29,402 nt of DNA from Oscillospiraceae bacterium (GTDB lineage: Bacteria > Bacillota > Clostridia > Oscillospirales > Oscillospiraceae), in contig JAITQY010000054.1 in assembly GCA_031288675.1 (NCBI GenBank), positions 1 to 29,402 on the forward strand, read 5' to 3'. The translations under genes and the position numbers were made by a program. Each line of letters opens with the position of its first letter. The stretch's first letter is position 1. Shown one piece after another: positions 1 through 8,480 of this stretch. Below the pieces are notes generated by a model. The model had not been told where the DNA came from. It saw nothing but the letters and a program-made list of their open reading frames with translations, and searched no databases.

Positions 1-1044
1 GTCAATTTCCGTAGTATTCCGGAGCTTCTTACACAGTGCCGCCGCGTGATTCCGGTCGCGGTCGGTGACGGCAGAGCGGCTCTGTATGTGTTCCCTTTCA
101 AAACAGGTATGTTCGGCAAACAGGCGGAGCCGGTTGCAACGCTTGACCTTGCATTTCCGGTCGTACACGGAACTAACGTAGAGGACGGTGTTCTTCAGGG
201 CTATTTGCAAACACTCGGACTGCCGCTTGCCGGCTGTGATGTGTGTGCCAGTGCGCTCGGAATGGATAAGTACGCGCAGAAAACGCTTTACAGAGCCGCA
301 GGATTGCCGGTTCTGAACGCCGTTAAGTTCACCGCGCGCGAGTTCAGCCTGAACCAAACTGACGTTATCACGCGCATCGAAACTAATGTCGGCTATCCGG
401 TCATTATAAAGCCGCTTAATCTCGGCAGCAGCGTCGGAGTTAAATTTGCCGCAGACAGAACCGCGCTGGAAGACGCGATTGACTTCGCGTCGGAGTTCAG
501 CCCTGTACTGCTTGCGGAGCAGGCGGTCGCGAACCTGCGCGAAATCAACTGTTCTGTTCTTGGCGACCGCGATTCTGCTCGCGCAAGTGAGTGTGAGGAA
601 CCGCTCGGCACGGGCGAGATACTCAGCTATGAGGACAAATACATCAGCGGCGCAAAGGACGTCTCTAAAACCGGCGATTCTGCCGGGTCAAAGGGTATGG
701 CAAGTCTGAAGCGGCTTCTGCCCGCGCCGGTTACTCCGGAGCAGAGGGAACTCATTCAGGACTATGCCGTAAAAGCGTTTCACGCGCTTGGCTGTGCCGG
801 AGTTGCGCGAATTGACTTCCTGATGGACAGTATGACCGGAGAGATTTGGGTCAACGAGATAAACACGATTCCCGGTTCCCTCTCATTTTACCTTTGGGAA
901 GCAAGCGGAGTTAAATACCCGGAGCTGTTAGACGAATTAGTTTCTATCGCGCTGAAACGGGACAGAGAGAACAAAGAACATAATTACGAGATTGAAACGG
1001 GGATACTTGCCAACTTCACCGGCGGCGGCAAAACAAAGGCTTGA
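1..1044 (+). CDS. ddl: D-alanine--D-alanine ligase, 5' end outside window
   Basis: This enzyme joins two D-alanines with ATP to make the dipeptide used for peptidoglycan precursors in the cytoplasm. The frame is open from base 1, so the start lies upstream; the GTG at 46 is internal. Visible ligase/ATP-grasp motifs are VVHGTNVEDGVLQG (N-domain substrate region), a DKYAQK segment, GYPVIIKPLNLGSSVG (ATP-binding lysine and small loop) and the metal/product-binding segment ARIDFL...WVNEINTIPGSL near the C-terminus. The N-terminal glycine-rich GG..SxEH region expected in this family is missing because of the window edge. The last 30 or so residues are a charged tail ending in GGGKTKA. It is followed by a 7-bp repeat tract and the RAYT. 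The family call is firm; Ddl versus a Van-type D-Ala-D-Lac ligase cannot be excluded by eye, but nothing nearby suggests a resistance cluster. Confidence 0.93.
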   Translation, partial: VNFRSIPELLTQCRRVIPVAVGDGRAALYVFPFKTGMFGKQAEPVATLDLAFPVVHGTNVEDGVLQGYLQTLGLPLAGCDVCASALGMDKYAQKTLYRAAGLPVLNAVKFTAREFSLNQTDVITRIETNVGYPVIIKPLNLGSSVGVKFAADRTALEDAIDFASEFSPVLLAEQAVANLREINCSVLGDRDSARASECEEPLGTGEILSYEDKYISGAKDVSKTGDSAGSKGMASLKRLLPAPVTPEQRELIQDYAVKAFHALGCAGVARIDFLMDSMTGEIWVNEINTIPGSLSFYLWEASGVKYPELLDELVSIALKRDRENKEHNYEIETGILANFTGGGKTKA

Positions 1045-1083
1045 CTTGCAGCGTCTTCTCCTCACAGCGCGTAACCACCGCCT

Positions 1084-1118
1084 CCTAATTCCTATACCCT
1101 AAAACCTACCTACTATAA
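1084..1118. repeat. degenerate 7-bp repeat tract upstream of RAYT
   Basis: Five heptamers in strict phase: CCTAATT, CCTATAC, CCTAAAA, CCTACCT, ACTATAA. The last one runs into the prfB-type ribosome site. The same unit style recurs at 8481-8568. Confidence 0.7.
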
Positions 1119-1142
1119 AGGACACACATATGATACAATTTG
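1111..1142 (+). repeat. 32-bp direct repeat, copy 1 (prfB initiation region)
   Basis: An exact copy of 1631-1662, 520 bases away. It contains an AAAGGA ribosome site, the ATG at 1130 and the codons for MIQF. Copy 2 starts the real prfB, so copy 1 supplies the RAYT with prfB's initiation signals. Confidence 0.95.
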
Positions 1143-1663
1143 CGCAGCGAAAACAGAATAGATTAGAAAAGTATGATTATTCGTCCACAGGGTCATATTT
1201 TGTAACTCTCTGCGCTAAAAACAAAGAGGAAATTTTTGGGCGTTTGGATGGATATGCTGGTAGCCTCGTAGGGGCGAGCATTGCTCGCCCGCAAATTAAA
1301 CTAACTGAAATCGGAAAGGCGGCGGTTGAAGCTGTCAGACAAATTCCTTGCGTATACGCGAATGTTTCTGTAGACACCTATGTTATAATGCCGAACCACA
1401 TTCATTTGATAATATCTATTGCTTGCGGCAATGACGGGCGGGCAATGCCCGCCCCTACACCGGCGGTTTCAAGAATCGTTCAGCATTTTAAGGGTTCAAT
1501 TACCAAAGCGGTCGGATTTTCTCCGTGGCAGAAATCGTTTCACGACCATATACTTCGTACACAGCAAGATTATTATGAGGGTTGCCAATATATAGAAAAT
1601 AATCCTGCCAATTGGTTAGAAGATACTTATTACTATAAAGGACACACATATGATACAATTTGA
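1130..1663 (+). CDS. RAYT: REP-associated tyrosine transposase (IS200-like Y1 family)
   Basis: This is a single-domain HUH nuclease of the Y1 transposase family that, in studied relatives, cuts and joins single-stranded DNA at REP palindromes. The 177 residues include RKQNRLEKYDYSSTGSYFVT near the N-terminus, the HUH metal motif in MPNHIHLII, and the catalytic-tyrosine helix DYYEGCQYIENNP near the C-terminus; all key residues are present. The first residues (MIQF) and the last ten (YYKGHTYDTI) are encoded by the two 32-bp prfB-derived repeats, so the start codon, ribosome site and stop codon are all borrowed sequence. The ORF overlaps the prfB start by 14 bases. Two REP-like palindromes lie inside the coding sequence and are translated as VGASIARPQ and GRAMPAPT. 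It is probably a mobile insertion between ddl and prfB; activity is unknown. Confidence 0.93.
   Translation: MIQFAQRKQNRLEKYDYSSTGSYFVTLCAKNKEEIFGRLDGYAGSLVGASIARPQIKLTEIGKAAVEAVRQIPCVYANVSVDTYVIMPNHIHLIISIACGNDGRAMPAPTPAVSRIVQHFKGSITKAVGFSPWQKSFHDHILRTQQDYYEGCQYIENNPANWLEDTYYYKGHTYDTI
1266..1292 (+). repeat. REP-like palindrome inside RAYT, copy A
   Basis: GTAGGGGC head followed by a 9-bp-arm hairpin (GGGCGAGCA, 1-base loop, TGCTCGCCC). The 27 bases are identical to 8440-8466. It is read in frame as VGASIARP. Confidence 0.9.
1436..1458 (-). repeat. REP-like palindrome inside RAYT, copy B (inverted)
   Basis: Same architecture as copy A but in the opposite orientation, with arms GGGCGGGCA and TGCCCGCCC and the GTAG head at the right end on the minus strand. 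Copies A and B form a head-to-head pair about 170 bases apart, like a REP/inverted-REP pair. Confidence 0.85.
1631..1662 (+). repeat. 32-bp direct repeat, copy 2 (genuine prfB start)
   Basis: Identical to 1111-1142. It carries prfB's AAAGGA ribosome site, ATG (1650) and first four codons. It also encodes the last ten residues of the RAYT in another frame. Confidence 0.95.
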
Positions 1664-2753
1664 AGAATATAAACAGCAAATACTCGGCTTAAAGCCCAAA
1701 CTTGACAACCTGAAAGACGCGCTTAAGCCGGAGGACGCAGAGCGTGAAGCGGCGGAGCTGGAAACGCAATCCGGTGCGGACGGCTTCTGGGACGATATGG
1801 ACGCGGCTCAAAAGGTTCTTAAATCCGTCAAAACTCTCCGTGAACGCGCGGCGCGTTACCATTCTCTCGAAAAAGCTTACGGCGACGTACTTATACTTAT
1901 TGAGCTTGCGCTTGAGGAAAACGACGAATCACTTTTGCCAGACCTTACGGCGGAGTTCAGCGCGTTTGACAAAAAGCTCGAAAAAGCGCGGCTTGAAACC
2001 CTACTAAGCGGCGAATACGACCGCAATGACTGCATCGTTACGTTCCATGCCGGAGCAGGCGGTACGGAGGCTCAGGACTGGGTTCAGATGCTTTACCGTA
2101 TGTACGTCCGCTGGGGGGAGCGTCACGGTTATGACGTTAAATTAGTGGACTGGCTCGACGGCGATGAGGCGGGGCTTAAATCCGCCACGATTATGGTCTC
2201 TGGAGAGCTTGCTTACGGCTATCTGAAAAGTGAGAACGGCGTTCACCGCCTTATTCGCGTTTCGCCTTTCGATTCCAGCGGACGCCGGCACACATCGTTC
2301 GCGGCGGTGGAAATCGCTCCGCAAATAGAAGATACCGGCGATATAGTAATAAAACCCGAAGACTTACGCGTTGACACTTACCGAAGCTCCGGAGCGGGAG
2401 GTCAGCACGTCAACAAAACCGAGAGCGCTATCCGCATTACGCATATACCCTCCGGAATAGTCGTTGCCTGTCAGCAGGAGAGAAGTCAGATACAGAACCG
2501 TGAAACCGCTCTTAGTATGCTCAAAAGCCAGCTCGCCGCGATTAAGGCAAAAGAACATTACGACAAAATCGAGGACATCAAAGGCGTACAGAAAAAAATC
2601 GAATGGGGCAGTCAGATACGCACGTATACTTTTATGCCGTACACGCTTGTTAAGGATGAACGCACCCGTTTCGAGACCGGCAACGTTCAGGCGGTTATGG
2701 ACGGCGATTTAGACGGATTTATCAATGCTTATCTGATGATGCAGAACACATAA
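1650..2753 (+). CDS. prfB: peptide chain release factor 2
   Basis: RF2 recognises UGA and UAA stop codons in the ribosomal A site and triggers peptide release. At 367 residues it is full length. The stop-codon recognition tripeptide SPF is at residues 205-207 (in LIRVSPFDSSG), and the catalytic GGQ is at 250-252 (SSGAGGQHVNKTES). The start ATG at 1650 has AAAGGA nine bases upstream and gives MIQFEEYK, a usual RF2 beginning. The region around codons 22-27, where many bacteria carry an in-frame UGA and a +1 programmed frameshift, reads straight through (KDALKPEDA), so that autoregulation is absent here. valS follows after 12 bases with a strong AGGGGGA ribosome site. Confidence 0.97.
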   Translation: MIQFEEYKQQILGLKPKLDNLKDALKPEDAEREAAELETQSGADGFWDDMDAAQKVLKSVKTLRERAARYHSLEKAYGDVLILIELALEENDESLLPDLTAEFSAFDKKLEKARLETLLSGEYDRNDCIVTFHAGAGGTEAQDWVQMLYRMYVRWGERHGYDVKLVDWLDGDEAGLKSATIMVSGELAYGYLKSENGVHRLIRVSPFDSSGRRHTSFAAVEIAPQIEDTGDIVIKPEDLRVDTYRSSGAGGQHVNKTESAIRITHIPSGIVVACQQERSQIQNRETALSMLKSQLAAIKAKEHYDKIEDIKGVQKKIEWGSQIRTYTFMPYTLVKDERTRFETGNVQAVMDGDLDGFINAYLMMQNT

Positions 2754-2765
2754 GGGGGAAAACAA

Positions 2766-5348
2766 ATGAAAGAGTTACCTAAGATATACGACCCCAAAGC
2801 GGTCGAGACCAAAATTTATGACCTCTGGACGCGCGGAGATTACTTCAGGGGTCGTATAGACACGTCTAAGACGCCTTTCACGATTGTGATTCCGCCCCCT
2901 AACGTTACAAGCAAGCTCCACATCGGACACGCCTATGACAACACGCTTCAGGATATTCTCATACGCTGGAAGCGTATGAGCGGCTATGCCGCGCTGTGGG
3001 TTCCGGGTTGTGACCATGCGGGTATCGCGACGCAAATCAAAGTTGAGGAAATGCTACGCACGGAGCGCGGGCTTACAAAGCACGATCTTGGGCGCGAAGC
3101 GTTCCTTATTGAGGTTTGGGCGTGGAAAGAGAAATATGGCGGAGAGATAATCAACCAGCTAAAAAAACTCGGCAGCAGCTGTGACTGGAGCCGTGAACGG
3201 TTCACTATGGATGAGGGCTGCAGCCGCTCCGTGCGCGAGGTTTTCGTGCGGCTGTACGAAAAAGGCTTGATTTACAAAGGCAAACGTATTGTTAACTGGT
3301 GTCCGGACTGCGTTACCGCGCTATCCGATGTAGAAGTTGAACACGAGGAGCGCGAGAGCGCGTTCTATAAGATTCGCTATCCGTTCAAAGACGGAAGCGG
3401 CTATATCACTGTTGCCACCACCCGTCCTGAAACAATGCTCGGCGATGTTGCTGTAGCGGTCAATCCGGAAGACCTGCGTTATGCCGGTAAGATTGGCAAA
3501 ATGCTTGTGCTTCCCCTTGTGGGCAGAGAGATTCCGCTTATCGGCGATGAACACGCCGATATGGAACTCGGCACAGGGTGCGTCAAAATTACTCCGGCGC
3601 ACGACCCGAACGACTTTGAGGTCGGTAAGCGTCACGATCTGCCGGTTATCCGTGTGCTTGACGATCACGGAAAAGTAAATGACGGCGGCAAATATAATGG
3701 AATGGACAGATATGACGCGCGTAAAGCGATTATCGCGGATTTAGAAACGCAGGGACTGTTAGAGGGCATAGAGAAACGCGTCAATGCCGCCGGAACCTGC
3801 TACCGATGCGGTTCGGTTGTCGAGCCTATCGCGTCGGAGCAGTGGTTCGTGAAAATGAAACCGCTTGCCGAACCGGCTATCAAAGCCGTAGAGGACGGTG
3901 ACATTAAATTTGAGCCGGAACGCTTCACTAAAAACTACTTAAACTGGATGCGGAATATTCAGGACTGGTGTATCTCACGCCAGCTATGGTGGGGTCATCA
4001 GATTCCAGCGTGGACATGTGCGGAGTGCGGGCATATTACGGTCAGCCGTGATGACCCGGCGGAATGCGAACATTGCCATAGCTCTGATATAGTGCGTGAC
4101 AGCGACGTTCTTGATACATGGTTCAGCAGCGCGCTTTGGCCGTTCTCTACACTCGGATGGCCTGACAAAACGCCTGATTTGGAATTTTTCTACCCCACTA
4201 ACGTGCTTGTAACGGGCTATGATATAATCCCGTTCTGGGTGGCGCGAATGATTTTCTCCGGTTTGGAGCAAACCGGCATGAAGCCGTTCGGAACGGTATT
4301 CATTCACGGGCTTGTCCGCGACGAGCTTGGGCGCAAAATGTCCAAATCGCTCGGCAACGGAATTGATCCGCTTGAGATGATTGACGCCTATGGCGCGGAC
4401 GCGCTTAGAATGAACCTCGTTATGGGTGTGGAGGCGGGTAACGACACACGCTTCGCTCAGAAAAAAATAGAGAGCTTCCGAAACTTCGCCAACAAACTTT
4501 GGAACGCCTCCCGTTTCGTGCTTATGCAGCTTGAGAACAGCCCGGACGGCAGTTTATCCGTGCCTGATCCGCAAAACTTCGCTGACCGCTGGATACTATC
4601 TAAACTTAACCGCCTGACCCGTGAAGTCGGCGCGAACCTTGAAAACTTCGATCTCGGCGTAGCGGTCAGCAAAATATATGATTTCATCTGGGACGATTTC
4701 TGTGACTGGTACATCGAATTCTCAAAAATCAGCCTTACGCCGTCTGTCTTGTGCTATGTGTTAGGTGAAGTACTAAAACTTCTGCACCCGTTTATGCCGT
4801 ATATTACCGAAGAAATATGGCAGTCATTGCCGATGGGCGGCGGAGACAGCGTGCTGATGATACAGCCATATCCTCAGTACAACGCGGCTCTTGAATATAC
4901 CGCCGCTGAGGAGGAAATTGAGAGCCTTATGAGGGGAATCCGCGCCGTCCGCGCCCTGCGCGCGGAGAAAAACGTACCGACCGGCAAACGCACTAAAATC
5001 TATGTCGCATCTGACAAACCTGACTGGTTTCCGGAAACCGCGCTGCAAAAGCTCGCGTTCGCCTCTGACGCTGAATATTCTGTTCCGTCCGATTCTTCCG
5101 ATATGGTAACGGCGGTCACGGAGGACGCTAAATTCTTTATTCCGCTCGCTGAACTCGTTGACCTTGAAGCGGAGAAAGCCCGTATCGCAAAGGAACTTGA
5201 GAAGGCGGAGGCAGACCGTGACCGCTTGCTTGCAAAACTCAGCAACACAGAGTTTATCTCAAAAGCGCCGGAACACGTTGTAGCTGCGGAACGCGACCGT
5301 CTTGCCAAAGCCGAAGCGCTTATCAGGCAGCTAACCACAAACTCCTGA
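2766..5348 (+). CDS. valS: valyl-tRNA synthetase
   Basis: A class I aminoacyl-tRNA synthetase that charges tRNA-Val with valine in the cytoplasm and edits mischarged threonine. The 860 residues contain PPPNVTSKLHIGHA with the HIGH signature at 52-55, the editing-domain segment TTRPETMLGDVAVAVNP (about 218-234), cysteine pairs CYRC and CAEC...CEHC (about 345-437) that could bind zinc, and KMSKS at 524-528. The C-terminus is a charged coiled coil (EAEKARIAKELEKAEADRDR), the tRNA-binding arm typical of ValRS. It follows prfB by 12 bases and precedes the Nudix gene by 12 bases, so co-transcription is likely. The matching tRNA-Val(GAC) gene lies at 18014-18089 but is not linked by operon. Confidence 0.98.
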   Translation: MKELPKIYDPKAVETKIYDLWTRGDYFRGRIDTSKTPFTIVIPPPNVTSKLHIGHAYDNTLQDILIRWKRMSGYAALWVPGCDHAGIATQIKVEEMLRTERGLTKHDLGREAFLIEVWAWKEKYGGEIINQLKKLGSSCDWSRERFTMDEGCSRSVREVFVRLYEKGLIYKGKRIVNWCPDCVTALSDVEVEHEERESAFYKIRYPFKDGSGYITVATTRPETMLGDVAVAVNPEDLRYAGKIGKMLVLPLVGREIPLIGDEHADMELGTGCVKITPAHDPNDFEVGKRHDLPVIRVLDDHGKVNDGGKYNGMDRYDARKAIIADLETQGLLEGIEKRVNAAGTCYRCGSVVEPIASEQWFVKMKPLAEPAIKAVEDGDIKFEPERFTKNYLNWMRNIQDWCISRQLWWGHQIPAWTCAECGHITVSRDDPAECEHCHSSDIVRDSDVLDTWFSSALWPFSTLGWPDKTPDLEFFYPTNVLVTGYDIIPFWVARMIFSGLEQTGMKPFGTVFIHGLVRDELGRKMSKSLGNGIDPLEMIDAYGADALRMNLVMGVEAGNDTRFAQKKIESFRNFANKLWNASRFVLMQLENSPDGSLSVPDPQNFADRWILSKLNRLTREVGANLENFDLGVAVSKIYDFIWDDFCDWYIEFSKISLTPSVLCYVLGEVLKLLHPFMPYITEEIWQSLPMGGGDSVLMIQPYPQYNAALEYTAAEEEIESLMRGIRAVRALRAEKNVPTGKRTKIYVASDKPDWFPETALQKLAFASDAEYSVPSDSSDMVTAVTEDAKFFIPLAELVDLEAEKARIAKELEKAEADRDRLLAKLSNTEFISKAPEHVVAAERDRLAKAEALIRQLTTNS

Positions 5349-5360
5349 TTATCAAAATCT

Positions 5361-5909
5361 ATGTTTACTGAAAAACAAATCACATCAAAAATAGTTTACA
5401 ACGGAATCGTCGTAAACGTCCGGCGCGACACAGCGGAGCTTCACAACGGTAATGCCGCAAATCGTGAGGTTGTAATTCACCCGGGCGGAGTAGTTATTCT
5501 GCCCGTAGACGATATGGGTAACGCCTATGTCGTACGGCAGTTCCGTTATCCGCCGATGAAGCCGCTTCTTGAAGCATGTGCCGGCAAACTTGAAAAGGGC
5601 GAAGACCCGAAAGCCGCCGCGGTTCGCGAACTTTATGAAGAAACCGGTATTACTGCGGCGGAGATCATCGGTCTTGGAATCAGCTATCCCTCACCGGGAT
5701 ATTGCGATGAGGTCAATTACCACTATCTTGCCAAAGAGCTGACGGTCGGCACGCCGCACCCGGACGAGGATGAATTCCTGACAGTCGAAAAGGTTCCGCT
5801 CTCTGAATTGCTGCAAATGGCTGCGAACGGCGAATTAAACGACGGCAAAACTATCGTCACACTGTTCCGCGCTGACCGGTTGTTAAACGGCGGTCAAATC
5901 ACCGTATGA
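5361..5909 (+). CDS. Nudix hydrolase, ADP-ribose pyrophosphatase type
   Basis: It probably hydrolyses ADP-ribose to AMP and ribose-5-phosphate, a cytoplasmic clean-up reaction. The Nudix box fits the GX5EX7REUXEEXGU pattern exactly: G-KLEKG-E-DPKAAAV-RE-LYEE-TGI, at about residues 75-97. Upstream segments (VVIHPGGVVILPVDD, YVVRQFRYP) and downstream SYPSPGYCDE are typical of the NudF/ADPRase subfamily rather than MutT. The 182-residue length is usual. It begins 12 bases after valS with no strong ribosome site, so expression probably relies on the valS transcript. Substrate is inferred from subfamily resemblance. Confidence 0.9.
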   Translation: MFTEKQITSKIVYNGIVVNVRRDTAELHNGNAANREVVIHPGGVVILPVDDMGNAYVVRQFRYPPMKPLLEACAGKLEKGEDPKAAAVRELYEETGITAAEIIGLGISYPSPGYCDEVNYHYLAKELTVGTPHPDEDEFLTVEKVPLSELLQMAANGELNDGKTIVTLFRADRLLNGGQITV

Positions 5910-5961
5910 CCCCGCGCGCAACCGTAAGCTCACTGTTAATTTCTATATTGCGAGGTATCTT

Positions 5962-6660
5962 ATGCCGCGAACTATCCTTATCGTTGATGATGAACCCAGC
6001 ATAGTTGACATCCTGGAGTTCAATCTGAAACGCGAAAATTATACCGTCCTGACTGCTTTAGACGGTAAAACAGGGCTGGAGCTCGCTTTGAAAAAAGCTC
6101 CTGACCTTATCTTGCTTGACGTTATGCTGCCGGGCATTAACGGCTTTGACGTATGCAAGAAAATACGGGAAACAGACAAACTTACCCCTATACTTATGCT
6201 TACCGCCCGTGAAGAGGAGCGCGACAAAGTACTCGGGCTTGACTACGGTGCGGACGACTACATTCTAAAGCCGTTTGGAGTCCGCGAACTTCTCGCCAGA
6301 ATTAAGACCAATCTGCGCCGCACGGAATCAATTGCCTCTGTCACTCCAAGCAATCCGGAAGAAATAGTTACCGCCGGCTGCCTCAGCCTTGACCTTGCGG
6401 GACAGCTTGCGTTCAGAAACGGAATCCGCATTGACCTTACGGAGCGCGAGTACGAGCTTCTGCGGTATATGATTGCCTCTCCGGGTAAAGTGTTCTCGCG
6501 TGAGGAGCTTATGGCAGGCGTTTGGGGTTCCGGTTTTCTCGGCGATACCCGTATGATAGACGTCACTATTCGCCGTCTGCGGGAAAAATTAGAAGATGAC
6601 GCCGCCAACCCCGCTATCATCGTTACCAAGCGCGGAATCGGTTACTACTTAGAGGTCTGA
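5962..6660 (+). CDS. OmpR/PhoB-family response regulator
   Basis: A 232-residue DNA-binding response regulator. The receiver domain (1-120) has the acidic pair D9/D10, phospho-acceptor D53 in LILLDVMLPG, T81 and K103 (DDYILKPF). The winged-helix effector domain (about 135-230) carries LTEREYELLRYM and the recognition region DTRMIDVTIRRLREKLEDD, with the GIGYYLEV wing at the end. Only two bases separate it from the histidine kinase, so the two form one two-component system. It resembles PhoP/WalR-type regulators; the signal and regulon cannot be told from sequence. Confidence 0.96.
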   Translation: MPRTILIVDDEPSIVDILEFNLKRENYTVLTALDGKTGLELALKKAPDLILLDVMLPGINGFDVCKKIRETDKLTPILMLTAREEERDKVLGLDYGADDYILKPFGVRELLARIKTNLRRTESIASVTPSNPEEIVTAGCLSLDLAGQLAFRNGIRIDLTEREYELLRYMIASPGKVFSREELMAGVWGSGFLGDTRMIDVTIRRLREKLEDDAANPAIIVTKRGIGYYLEV

Positions 6661-6662
6661 TT

Positions 6663-8072
6663 ATGCGTAAACGATTTCGTATCGGTCAGCAGGGCAAACT
6701 GCTTATAATGGTGTTTTCGCTGGCTATCGCCATTGGAATCGCTGCGTTCGTAATACAGCAGCGGTCATTTATCGCGTTCCAGCAAAGCCTGTTTGTAAAC
6801 CAAATTCAGTCTGTCCTGTCCAAACCGGAAATCGTTACTTCGCTCACCGAAGCTGCGGAGCAGGATGCTGAAAGCGTCAGCGCGGTTGTCGGCGGACACG
6901 CAAACGAATTCGGTATTGACGGCGTTAACCGCGTCTATTACATACTCAATGAAAACGCTCAGCCGAAAGCCGCGATGTTAGACATTCCTGCCGTTGTTGA
7001 GGTCACTCTTAACATTACAGAGGCTATGCTCGGGCGCGTCGGCGATAAAGTGCGTACTTATAACCCGTATATGGATTATGCCTACCCCGTCGGTGACTTT
7101 ATCGTGTATATTCATGATAATAAGACTTACCTTGTTGAACAAACCCGAGATAACAGAAAGAATATGATTGGTTTTGCGCTCGGCGCTCTTTTCTTTTCGA
7201 TGTTGTCGGCGATGCTTATTAGTAAGTTCTTCGTTCTGCCGTATGATAAAGTTAACAAGGTGGCGACTACGATGTTAGAGGGCGAATATCCGGAACCGCT
7301 GGAACTTACAGGCGACAAGCTCATTGACCCTGTACTGAACTCTCTCAATGAAATGGTTAAAACCTTACGGGAAAGCAAATTACAGGAAAGGGAGTTCTTT
7401 GCCAGCGCCTCGCACGAGCTTCGCACGCCGATGACTAACGTCCGCAGCTATGCGGAGACGCTTAAAGAAATGGGTGACGGTATCGACCCGGAAACACGCG
7501 ACCGTTTCCTTACGGTTATCCTCAATGAATCCGACCGGCTGGCGGCGCTTGTCAGTGATTTGCAGATGGTTTCAAAAACTGACGCCGGTCAGATGGAGTT
7601 AGAGCTTTTGGTATTTGATTTCAGAGACGCTGTGCGAAGCGTCTATAACGCGATTTCTTTAGACGCTTCCAAACAAGGTCTGCACATCGCTTTTAACCCG
7701 AGCGGCAAGCCTTTGCCGGTGAACGCCGACAAAGCGCGAATCGAACAGGTTTTGATGAATGTTATCTCCAACGCGGTGCGCTACACTCCCTCCGGAGGTT
7801 CTGTCACCATTACTGCCGGCTTGGATCAGTCTCATAAAGAAGTTTGGGCGGTAGTGCGCGACACGGGCATCGGTATACCAAAAGAAGATATACCTAAGCT
7901 TTTTGATCGCTTCTACCGCGTTGATAAAGCCCGAAGCCGCGCAAAAGGAGGCTCCGGATTGGGGCTTTCTATCGCTAAGGAAATAACCGAGCGTCACAGC
8001 GGCAGAATTGACATCCAAAGCGAGTCAGGCAAGGGTACGACCGTAACTATTCGCCTGCCGCAGGCTGTCTAA
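6663..8072 (+). CDS. membrane sensor histidine kinase
   Basis: Partner kinase of the preceding regulator, 469 residues. A first membrane segment is at about 14-33 and a second at about 168-191, leaving an extracellular sensor domain of about 130 residues with no family recognised by eye. A HAMP-like linker follows, then the H-box FFASASHELRTPMTN with phospho-acceptor H251, the N-box MNVISNAVRYTPSGG, and the G-boxes DTGIGIPKED and GGSGLGLSIAKEI. All catalytic motifs are intact. The topology is that of a bifunctional kinase/phosphatase on the cytoplasmic membrane. Confidence 0.96.
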   Translation: MRKRFRIGQQGKLLIMVFSLAIAIGIAAFVIQQRSFIAFQQSLFVNQIQSVLSKPEIVTSLTEAAEQDAESVSAVVGGHANEFGIDGVNRVYYILNENAQPKAAMLDIPAVVEVTLNITEAMLGRVGDKVRTYNPYMDYAYPVGDFIVYIHDNKTYLVEQTRDNRKNMIGFALGALFFSMLSAMLISKFFVLPYDKVNKVATTMLEGEYPEPLELTGDKLIDPVLNSLNEMVKTLRESKLQEREFFASASHELRTPMTNVRSYAETLKEMGDGIDPETRDRFLTVILNESDRLAALVSDLQMVSKTDAGQMELELLVFDFRDAVRSVYNAISLDASKQGLHIAFNPSGKPLPVNADKARIEQVLMNVISNAVRYTPSGGSVTITAGLDQSHKEVWAVVRDTGIGIPKEDIPKLFDRFYRVDKARSRAKGGSGLGLSIAKEITERHSGRIDIQSESGKGTTVTIRLPQAV

Positions 8073-8146
8073 TCAATATTGCAGCTCAGGATGTGCAATA
8101 TCTATAGCCGTTCACAAATTATTTACGATTACACAAAATTTATCTC

Positions 8147-8175
8147 TTGACAAATCAGAAACCTTGTGCTATAAT
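8147..8175 (+). promoter_or_regulatory. consensus sigma-A promoter with extended -10
   Basis: TTGACA (8147-8152), a 17-bp spacer, then TATAAT (8170-8175) with TGC directly before the -10. It points at the acetolactate synthase-like gene through a leader of about 400 bases. Confidence 0.85.
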
Positions 8176-8182
8176 ACTTGCG

Positions 8183-8217
8183 TAATGATTAATGACTAAT
8201 ATTTAATGATTAACGTT
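8183..8217. repeat. 7-bp repeat run, TAATGAT type
   Basis: Five in-phase heptamers all starting TAA: TAATGAT, TAATGAC, TAATATT, TAATGAT, TAACGTT. It begins at the expected transcription start of the upstream promoter. Confidence 0.7.
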
Positions 8218-8245
8218 CCGCAGGGCGTTCCCTCGTCCCCCTCCC

Positions 8246-8380
8246 GACTGTCGACTAACACCTACCGACTATCTCTCGTCCCCCGTAGGGCGCATCTCTC
8301 GTCCACTGTCTACTCCCGACTATTGACTAATGGCTATCTCCCGTCCCCTGTCGACTTTGGACTGCCGCCTATCTCGCGTT
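8246..8380. repeat. 7-bp repeat runs, GACTATC type
   Basis: Two in-phase runs, 8246-8280 (5 units) and 8304-8380 (11 units), with units such as GACTGTC, GACTAAC, GACTATC, CACTGTC and GCCTATC. The strand is purine-poor. The 73-codon frame across it is a composition artefact. Confidence 0.7.
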
Positions 8381-8439
8381 TCCCTCGTTCCCCCGTCCAC
8401 TCTCGACTGCCTACTACCAGCGGCTGACTGTCTCGTTTT

Positions 8440-8466
8440 TCGTAGGGGCGAGCATTGCTCGCCCGC
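8440..8466 (+). repeat. REP-like palindrome, copy C
   Basis: 27 bases identical to the palindrome within the RAYT gene (1266-1292). It lies in the leader between the two types of 7-bp repeat, as expected for a non-autonomous REP mobilised by a RAYT. Confidence 0.9.
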
Positions 8467-8480
8467 CGTTACTCTCGTCT

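Noticed and set aside
1710..1740. Programmed +1 frameshift in prfB
   Set aside because: The frame is continuous from ATG to stop with no in-frame UGA and no internal Shine-Dalgarno/CUU slip site.
8085..8112. 8-bp inverted repeat ATATTGCA/TGCAATAT after the kinase gene as a terminator
   Set aside because: A/T-rich short stem and no following T run.
8206..8427. 73-codon Ser/Pro-rich ORF in the repeat leader
   Set aside because: Its composition follows directly from the period-7 pyrimidine-rich repeats, and it has no ribosome site.
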